Positions 43,666 to 64,000 of a stretch of DNA of 64,000 nt are shown in pieces. Positions within the stretch are counted from its first letter, which is position 1. Each line of letters opens with the position of its first letter. Under the pieces are notes generated by a model. That model did no database searches. It saw only the letters and a list, made by a program, of their open reading frames with translations, and had not been told where the DNA came from. Both the position numbers and the translations under genes were made by a program. This stretch comes from Winogradskya humida (GTDB taxonomy: Bacteria; Actinomycetota; Actinomycetes; Mycobacteriales; Micromonosporaceae), in NCBI RefSeq assembly GCF_016862215.1, contig NZ_BOMN01000137.1:1-64000 (forward strand), read 5' to 3'.

Positions 43666-45338
43666 CGGGACGCACCCTTCAACTCGTCGGCCAGCAGCCG
43701 GGAGGCGAGACCGCGCTGCCACTTGCCGCTGGTGGTCCGGGGCAGCCAGCGCGGCTTGACCACATAGACCCGGACGGCGCCCAGGTCGAGTTCGTTGCTG
43801 ACCCGGCCGGCGACCTCCTGGCGCAGCGCATCCGCCAGCTCGGGCTTCGCCTCGACGATGACCCCGATGTGCTCGGCGCCGTCCTCGTCCACGTCGGAGA
43901 ACGCCACGCAGCGGCGGCGGTAGACGCCGGGCACCTCGCGGGCGACCGCCTCGACGTCGTCCGGGAAGTAGTTCTGGCCGCGTACCACGACCATCTCCCT
44001 GAGCCGGCCGGCGACGTAGAGGTCGTCGCCCAGCAGGAAGCCGAGGTCGCCGGTGCGCAGCCAGCCGCCGTCGAACAGCCGTTCGGTGGCCGCCGGGTCC
44101 CGGTAGTAGCCGGTCGTGACCGGCGGCCCGGAGATCTGGATCTCGCCCAGCCGCCCGTCGCCTGCCACGGAGCCGTCGGGCGCGACGATGCGCAGGGTGA
44201 TGCCGTGCACGGCCTGCCCGACCGAGACCACGTGCTTGGCAGCCGGATGATCGGCGGCGACCTCGTGGACCAGGCCGGTGGTGGCGAGTGCGTCCCGGTC
44301 GATGCTCAGCGACCGGGGCACCGTGCCCGGGACGGGGTAGCTGACGGAGAGGGTCGCCTCGGCCATGCCGTAGACGGGGTACATCACCGACGGGTCGAGG
44401 CCGTACGGAGCGAGGGTCGTGGTGAAGCGGTCGACCGTGGCGATCTGGACCGGTTCGGAGCCGTTGAACGCGAGCCGCCAGCGCGACAGGTCCAGCTCGG
44501 CGAGCTGCTCGGGGCCGACCGCGTCGAGCAGGTAGTCGTAGGAGAAGTTCGGCCCGGTGACCACCGACCCGCCGACGGCGGCGATGTAGGCCAGGAACTT
44601 CGCCGGCTGCCGCAGGAACGCGGTCGGGGTGAAGATGTGCACGTCGGCGCCGTTGAGCCAGTGCGACAGCAAGCCGATCAGGCCCATGTCGTGGAACACC
44701 GGCACCCATTGGACGAAGACGTCGTCGGGGCTGAACGCACCGGAGACCACGCAGGCCTTCAGGCCGGCGACCACGGCGCGGTGCGGCAGCATGACGCCCT
44801 TGGGCGAGCTGGTGCTGCCGGAGGTGAACTGGACGACCGCCAGATCCTCGGGGTCGACGACCGGCAGCGGCCCGGCACCGGGCCCGGGGTCCGCGGCGCC
44901 GTCCCGGAAGGGTTCGAGCACGACCAGTTCCGGCATCAGCTCGCGCAGCTCGTCGCCGATGGCGGCGTACTCCGGATCGAGGACGAGATGCCGCATCCCC
45001 GCGGTGTCCGCGATCCGGGCCAGGCGCTTGGCGGTGGTGCCCGCGTCACCGAACCCGGCCTGCACGGGCAGCACACTGATGGCCGCGCCGGCGCGCCACA
45101 GCCCGAACATCGTGGTGAAGAGCCTGTTCGTGGTCGGCACCAGCAACCCGACGACCTCGCCCGGCACGACGCCGGCGTCCCGTAACCCGTGGGCCGCGGC
45201 GGTCGCGGACGCGTCCAGGTCGGCGGGCGGGAGCCGTTCCCCGGAACCGGGGAAGGTGGCGGCGCTGCCGGGTGAGTGCGCCACGAGACGGGTCAGGCAC
45301 GCTCCGAGCGTGTCGCCGTCGAGCAGTCCTGGTCGCAA
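43662..45338 (-). CDS. Fatty acyl-AMP ligase (FAAL)
   Basis: ATP-dependent activation of a fatty acid and transfer to a carrier protein, 558 residues. Motifs: FTSGSTSSPKGVML (P-loop-like), WVPVFHDMGLIG (typical of FAALs), YGMAEATLSVSYP, GWLRTGDLGF and GRLREMVVVRGQNYFPDDVE; the region after SVSYP carries the FAAL-type insertion. The C-terminal subdomain includes the catalytic-type Lys in TTSGKWQRG. It starts at TTG 45338, with GAGGGAG nine to four bases upstream overlapping the P450 stop codon; no ATG/GTG near the N terminus is possible. Most likely loads the adjacent free ACP. Confidence 0.92.
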   Translation of the reverse strand: MRPGLLDGDTLGACLTRLVAHSPGSAATFPGSGERLPPADLDASATAAAHGLRDAGVVPGEVVGLLVPTTNRLFTTMFGLWRAGAAISVLPVQAGFGDAGTTAKRLARIADTAGMRHLVLDPEYAAIGDELRELMPELVVLEPFRDGAADPGPGAGPLPVVDPEDLAVVQFTSGSTSSPKGVMLPHRAVVAGLKACVVSGAFSPDDVFVQWVPVFHDMGLIGLLSHWLNGADVHIFTPTAFLRQPAKFLAYIAAVGGSVVTGPNFSYDYLLDAVGPEQLAELDLSRWRLAFNGSEPVQIATVDRFTTTLAPYGLDPSVMYPVYGMAEATLSVSYPVPGTVPRSLSIDRDALATTGLVHEVAADHPAAKHVVSVGQAVHGITLRIVAPDGSVAGDGRLGEIQISGPPVTTGYYRDPAATERLFDGGWLRTGDLGFLLGDDLYVAGRLREMVVVRGQNYFPDDVEAVAREVPGVYRRRCVAFSDVDEDGAEHIGVIVEAKPELADALRQEVAGRVSNELDLGAVRVYVVKPRWLPRTTSGKWQRGLASRLLADELKGASR

Positions 45339-45342
45339 CGGA

Positions 45343-45349
45343 TTCTCCC
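45343..45349 (-). promoter_or_regulatory. Shine-Dalgarno that fixes the FAAL TTG start
   Basis: A GAGGGAGAA-type Shine-Dalgarno lies between the P450 stop and TTG 45338 and partly overlaps the stop codon, giving tight translational coupling of the ligase to the P450. Confidence 0.65.
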
Positions 45350-46546
45350 TCAGATGACGAGTTTTACCGGCAGGGAATCGAGGCCGCGGAAGTTGAAGTT
45401 CGGCCGCCAGACGAGCTCGTCGGTGGCCAGCTCGATCTTCTGGTAGCGGCGCAGCAGTTCGGTGAGCACGAGGCCGGTCTCGAACTTCCCGAGCAGCGCA
45501 CCGATGCAGTAGTGGGGGCCGCCGCCGAAGGCGAGGGTCCGGGTGCCGCTGCGGGTGATGTCCAGCCGGTCCGGGTCGGGGTAGCGGACCGGGTCCCGGC
45601 TGGCCGCGCCGAACAGCACCATCACCTTCGCGCCGGCCGGCAGGGTGGCCTCGCCGAGGCGGACCTCGGCGGTGGTGACCCGCGCGGCGACCTGGACCGG
45701 GCAGTCGTAGCGGGCCAGTTCGTCGACGGCGCTCTCCATCAGCTCCGGCCTGTCCCGCAGCAGCTGGAGCTGATCGGGGTGGCGCAGCAGGGCGAGCACG
45801 CCGTTGCCGATCAGGTTCACGGTGGTCTCGTGGCCCGCGTTGAACAGCAGCAGCACGTTGGCGATGATCTCTTCGTCCGTGAGCCGGTCGCCGTTGCCGT
45901 CGGCCGCGGCCAGCAGCGACAGCACGTCCTCGCGCGGGTCGGCGCGGCGCAGCCGCAGTTGTTCCCGGATGTACTCGGTGAACTCCGCAGCGGAGCGGTT
46001 CATCGCCGCCGATGCCTCCGGGGTGATGGCCGGGTCGACGATGCGGCCGATCGAGTCGGTCCACTCCCGGCAGCGCGCCCGGTCCTCGGCGGGCAGGCCG
46101 ACCAGCTCGCAGATGACGGTGACCGGCAGCGGCAGGGCGAGCCCCTCGATCAGGTCGACCTCGCCGTCGCCCAGCTCATCGAGCAACTCCTTGACGAGCT
46201 CGACGATCCGGGGACGCAGCCGTTCCACCGCTCCGGCGGTGAACGCGGCGTTGACCTGGCCGCGGATCCGCCGGTGCGCGGCGCCGTCGAGCATCAGCAT
46301 CCAGTGCCGGGTGCTGCCGACGGCCGGGCCGCCGGCTCCGCCACGGTGCTTCACCCAGGACGGATCCTGGTGAAAGGCGCTGCTCACATGCGGGGAGCGG
46401 ACGAGTTGTTCCACCTCCTCGTGCCGGGACAGGACCCAATAACCGAAAGGTGTCCGATGAATGGGCTCCGCAGCGCGTAGCCGGTGATAGTGCGGATAGG
46501 GGTCCGCGCGCATCGTCGGGTCACGGGGGTCAAAGAGAGTTTCCAT
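45350..46546 (-). CDS. Cytochrome P450
   Basis: Soluble bacterial P450 of 398 residues. The oxygen-binding I-helix is FNAGHETT, the ExxR pair is ELAR and the haem loop is FGGGPHYCIG. It is first gene of the minus-strand operon, so it may oxidise the acyl chain made there, or be a late polyketide hydroxylase. The ATG at 46546 matches the usual P450 length (METLFDPRDP...); Shine-Dalgarno support is weak, and GTG codons 6-9 bases upstream are alternatives. TAGGGG repeats lie 85-108 bp upstream. Confidence 0.92.
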   Translation of the reverse strand: METLFDPRDPTMRADPYPHYHRLRAAEPIHRTPFGYWVLSRHEEVEQLVRSPHVSSAFHQDPSWVKHRGGAGGPAVGSTRHWMLMLDGAAHRRIRGQVNAAFTAGAVERLRPRIVELVKELLDELGDGEVDLIEGLALPLPVTVICELVGLPAEDRARCREWTDSIGRIVDPAITPEASAAMNRSAAEFTEYIREQLRLRRADPREDVLSLLAAADGNGDRLTDEEIIANVLLLFNAGHETTVNLIGNGVLALLRHPDQLQLLRDRPELMESAVDELARYDCPVQVAARVTTAEVRLGEATLPAGAKVMVLFGAASRDPVRYPDPDRLDITRSGTRTLAFGGGPHYCIGALLGKFETGLVLTELLRRYQKIELATDELVWRPNFNFRGLDSLPVKLVI

Positions 46547-46630
46547 GGGCACCACTTTTACAAGGGGTTCACCTGCGGATTCACGGCACGGGGCGCGCCA
46601 GAACCGGTTCACCCAGCACTGTGCCGCACC

Positions 46631-46654
46631 CCCCTACCCCTAGGTCAACCCCTA
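46631..46654 (-). promoter_or_regulatory. Triple TAGGGG repeats between P450 operon and right-arm PKS
   Basis: On the minus strand three TAGGGG copies (46649-46654, 46637-46642, 46631-46636) stand 85-108 bp before the P450 ATG and 123-146 bp before the divergent PKS. The first two are 12 bp apart with TTGACC between, matching the layout at 30881-30900. The rest of the 230-bp divergent region has an isolated TTGACA (46701-46706) and a small TTGAT-A-ATCAA palindrome (46747-46757). Confidence 0.5.
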
Positions 46655-46776
46655 TTAATTCATCCCCTGACCGACCGCGGCGATAATCGCGTGCAACGCA
46701 TTGACATCCGCGGAAATCATAGGAGAGGCTTCGCCGGAGTGCGGCTATTGATAATCAACAGTTCCGGCGGGTGGTC

Positions 46777-61389
<14,613 letters not shown>

Positions 61390-61414
61390 ACACCCCAGAA
61401 AGGAACCCACCGCG

Positions 61415-64000
61415 ATGGCGACCGACGACCGCGTCCTCGACACGCTCAAACGCCTCACCCATGAACTGCGCGAGACCCGGGCTCAGCGCGACGAAGCGCG
61501 GGCCGGCCGGACCGATCAGGAACCCATCGCCATCGTCGGGATGGCCTGCCGCTATCCGGGCGGGGTCAGCACCCCCGAGCAGCTCTGGGAACTGCTCGAG
61601 ACCGGCGGCGACGCGATCTCGTCGTTCCCGGGCGACCGCGGGTGGACGGCCGCGGAGGGAGCCGGCGTGTTCAGCGACGACCCGGATCACCCGCCGGTCC
61701 GCGACGGCGGGTTCATCGACGGCGCCGGCCGCTTCGACGCCGCGTTCTTCGGGATCGGCCCGCGGGAGGCGATCGCCATGGACCCCCAGCAGCGGTGGCT
61801 GCTGGAGACCTCGTGGGAGGCCCTGGAGAACGCTCGGATCGATCCGGCGTCGATCCGCGGTCAGCAGGTCGGCGTGTTCGTCGGCTGCATCACCCAGGAC
61901 TACGTGCTGGTGCTGGGCGGGCCGGAGACCGATCACTGGGACTACATGGCGACCGGGAACACCGCCAGTGTCGTGTCGGGGCGGATCGCGTACTCACTGG
62001 GCCTGCACGGCCCGGCCATCACCGTCGACACCGCCTGCTCCTCGTCGCTGGTGTCGCTTCATCTCGCCGTGCAGTCGCTGCGGACCGGCGAGACCAGCCT
62101 CGCCCTCGTCGGCGGCGCCACGGTGATGTCGCTGCCCGGCTCGTTCGCCGTCTACGACCGGCAGGGCGCGCTCGCCGCCGACGGCCGGTGCAAGTCGTTC
62201 GCCGACAGCGCCGACGGCATGGGCTGGGGCGAGGGCGCCGGCATGCTCGTCGTCGAGCGGCTCTCCGACGCCCGGCGCAACGGCCACCCCGTGCTGGCGG
62301 TCCTGGCCGGCAGCGCCGTCAACCAGGACGGCGCCAGCAACGGTCTCACCGCGCCGAACGGGCTGGCCCAGCAACGGGTTCTCGAAGCCGCCCTCGCCGA
62401 CGCCCGGCTCACCCCGGGGGACATCGACGCGGTCGAGGCGCACGGCACCGGCACCCGGCTCGGCGACCCGATCGAGGCCACCGCGCTGCTGGAGGTCTAC
62501 AGCCCGGACCGGCCCGCCGCCCGGCCGCTGTATCTCGGCTCGGTCAAGTCGAACATCGGGCACACCCAGGCCGCCGCCGGTGTCGCCGGAGTGATCAAGA
62601 TGGTGCTGGCGCTGCGGCACGGGGTGCTGCCCCGGACCCTGCACGTCGACCGGCCGACCCGGCAGGTCGACTGGTCCGCCGGCGCCGTCGAGGTGCTGAC
62701 CGAGGCGCGCCCGTGGACGGCGTCCGACCGGCCCCGCCGCGCCGGGGTCTCCGCGTTCGGCGTCAGCGGCACCAACGCCCACGTCGTCCTGCAGGAGGCG
62801 CCCCCGGCCGAGGAGAGGCCGGAGGCACCCGCACCGGCGACCGCGCTCCCGTTCGTCCTGTCCGGCCGGACCCGGGCGGCGCTGCGCGCCCAGGCGGCGA
62901 CCCTGCGGTCCTATCTCGACAAGAACCCCGAACTCCCGTTCGCCGACGTCGCCCACTCGCTCGCGACGACCCGCAGCGCCCTCGAACACCGCGGCGCGGT
63001 CATCGCCGCCGACCGCGCGCAGCTGAGCGCCGGGCTCGACGCCCTGACCGCCGGCCGCGAGGACCCGCACCTGGTCACCGGTGCCGCCGACCTCGACGGG
63101 CGGACCGTGTTCGTCTTCTCCGGCCAGGGCTCCCAGTGGCCCGGGATGGCCCGGGACCTGCTCGACACCGATGAGGTCTTCGCCGCGAGCCTGCGGGACT
63201 GCGCCGGCGCCCTCGCCCCGCACGTCGGCTGGTCGCTGGAGGACGTCCTGCGCGGGCTGCCCGGCGCACCCTCGCTCGACCGCGTCGACGTCGTCCAGCC
63301 GGCGCTCTGGGCGGTCATGGTCTCGCTCGCCGCCCGCTGGCGGGCCGCCGGGATCCAGCCCTCCGCCGTCGTCGGGCACAGCCAGGGCGAGATCGCGGCG
63401 GCGTACGTCGCCGGCGCGATCTCACTGGCCGACGCCGCCCTCGTCGTCGCGGCCCGCAGCAAGGTGCTGACCACCCTCGCCGGGCGCGGTGGCATGGTCT
63501 CCGTCGGGGCCGGCGCGGCGGAGGCCGAGAAGCTGGCCGCGACCATCCCCGGGCTGTCCGTGGCCGTCGTCAACAGTCCCGGCGCGGTGGTCCTGGCCGG
63601 TCCGCCCGCCGCCCTCGCCGAGCTGCGCGTCGCCGCCGACGCCGCCGGCATCCGCACCCGGGACCTCCCGGTCGACTACGCCGCGCACACCACCCAGATC
63701 GAGGAGGTACGCCCGGAGCTGCTGGCCGCCCTGACCGGTCTCACCCCGGGTACGCCCACCCTGCCGTTCTACTCCACCGTCACCGGCGAACGCTGGACCG
63801 GCGGCCCGCTGGACGCCGCCTACTGGTACGAGAACCTGCGCTGCCCCGTCCTGCTCGCCCCCGCCGTACGCCGCCTCGCCGAGGACGGCCACCGCTACCT
63901 CGTCGAGCTGAGCGCCCACCCGGTGCTCACCGCCGCGCTCACCGACTCGTTCGAGGCGGCCGGTCTCGGCGACGCCGTGGTGACCGCGTCCCTGCGCCGC
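61415..64000 (+). CDS. Modular type I PKS, partial (KS-AT...)
   Basis: Next PKS of the right arm, cut by the window edge after 862 residues. Residues 1-33 are a charged helical docking segment (DDRVLDTLKRLTHELRETRAQRDE), suited to receive the chain from the preceding protein, whose C terminus is acidic. The KS has DTACSSS (Cys about 208), EAHGTGT and NIGH. The AT has GHSQGE (about 654) and YAAH (about 756), a variant of the methylmalonyl YASH signature also found in module 2 upstream. The ATG at 61415 has AAAGGAA nine bases before it and lies 25 bp after the previous stop, so the two genes are one operon. Confidence 0.93.
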   Translation, partial: MATDDRVLDTLKRLTHELRETRAQRDEARAGRTDQEPIAIVGMACRYPGGVSTPEQLWELLETGGDAISSFPGDRGWTAAEGAGVFSDDPDHPPVRDGGFIDGAGRFDAAFFGIGPREAIAMDPQQRWLLETSWEALENARIDPASIRGQQVGVFVGCITQDYVLVLGGPETDHWDYMATGNTASVVSGRIAYSLGLHGPAITVDTACSSSLVSLHLAVQSLRTGETSLALVGGATVMSLPGSFAVYDRQGALAADGRCKSFADSADGMGWGEGAGMLVVERLSDARRNGHPVLAVLAGSAVNQDGASNGLTAPNGLAQQRVLEAALADARLTPGDIDAVEAHGTGTRLGDPIEATALLEVYSPDRPAARPLYLGSVKSNIGHTQAAAGVAGVIKMVLALRHGVLPRTLHVDRPTRQVDWSAGAVEVLTEARPWTASDRPRRAGVSAFGVSGTNAHVVLQEAPPAEERPEAPAPATALPFVLSGRTRAALRAQAATLRSYLDKNPELPFADVAHSLATTRSALEHRGAVIAADRAQLSAGLDALTAGREDPHLVTGAADLDGRTVFVFSGQGSQWPGMARDLLDTDEVFAASLRDCAGALAPHVGWSLEDVLRGLPGAPSLDRVDVVQPALWAVMVSLAARWRAAGIQPSAVVGHSQGEIAAAYVAGAISLADAALVVAARSKVLTTLAGRGGMVSVGAGAAEAEKLAATIPGLSVAVVNSPGAVVLAGPPAALAELRVAADAAGIRTRDLPVDYAAHTTQIEEVRPELLAALTGLTPGTPTLPFYSTVTGERWTGGPLDAAYWYENLRCPVLLAPAVRRLAEDGHRYLVELSAHPVLTAALTDSFEAAGLGDAVVTASLRR

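Noticed and set aside
43666..44709. N-terminal extension of the second diiron protein
   Set aside because: It overlaps the FAAL in another frame and lacks any motif; the GTG at 43665 overlaps the FAAL stop as other genes in the operon do.
46701..46725. TTGACA followed by TAGGAG as a sigma-70 promoter for the right PKS
   Set aside because: Spacing between the hexamers is only 13 bp; the TTGACA may still be a -35 but no suitable -10 was found.

Overview
The window is high-GC DNA from an actinomycete, inferred from G/C-ending codons, GTG and TTG starts, SARP and LAL regulators, and giant modular type I polyketide synthases. The genus cannot be fixed from sequence alone. Almost the whole window is one or two adjacent polyketide gene clusters, and both ends cut through PKS genes. 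I see no rRNA, tRNA, CRISPR array, insertion sequence or phage gene.

Left arm (1-30.8 kb, minus strand). A PKS gene truncated by the window edge (KS-AT-DH-KR-ACP-KS...) is preceded by a 6,192-residue PKS. That protein starts with a decarboxylating KSQ-AT-ACP loading module and continues with a fully reducing module and two ketoreducing modules. Upstream lie a LAL-type LuxR regulator and a coupled trio (3-hydroxyacyl-CoA dehydrogenase, KAS III, crotonyl-CoA carboxylase/reductase) that looks like a dedicated route to an alkylmalonyl-CoA building block.

Middle (31-39.9 kb). A plus-strand operon encodes a two-subunit ABC exporter and a type II editing thioesterase. It converges on a minus-strand pair of regulators: a SARP with an ATPase domain, overlapping a second LAL regulator.

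Right arm (40.2-64 kb). A tightly coupled seven-gene minus-strand operon encodes a P450, fatty acyl-AMP ligase, diiron protein, hotdog thioesterase, carrier protein, SAM methyltransferase and a second diiron protein. It reads as a carrier-bound fatty-acyl activation and modification line. Divergent from it, two plus-strand PKS genes begin with a second initiation module (AT-ACP), followed by three ketoreducing modules and the start of a further protein.

How it fits together: the TAGGGG-type repeats in the control regions of the KSQ-PKS, the ccr operon/exporter and the P450-FAAL operon/right PKS suggest a common LuxR-family regulon, so the two arms may make one product or two co-regulated products. 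The most interesting questions are why there are two PKS initiation modules, what the FAAL/ACP/diiron/methyltransferase line makes and whether it primes the AT-ACP module, and which AT uses the CCR-derived extender (candidates carry VAPH or YAAH instead of YASH). No terminal thioesterase/release domain or glycosyltransferase is inside the window, so the product cannot be completed from here.
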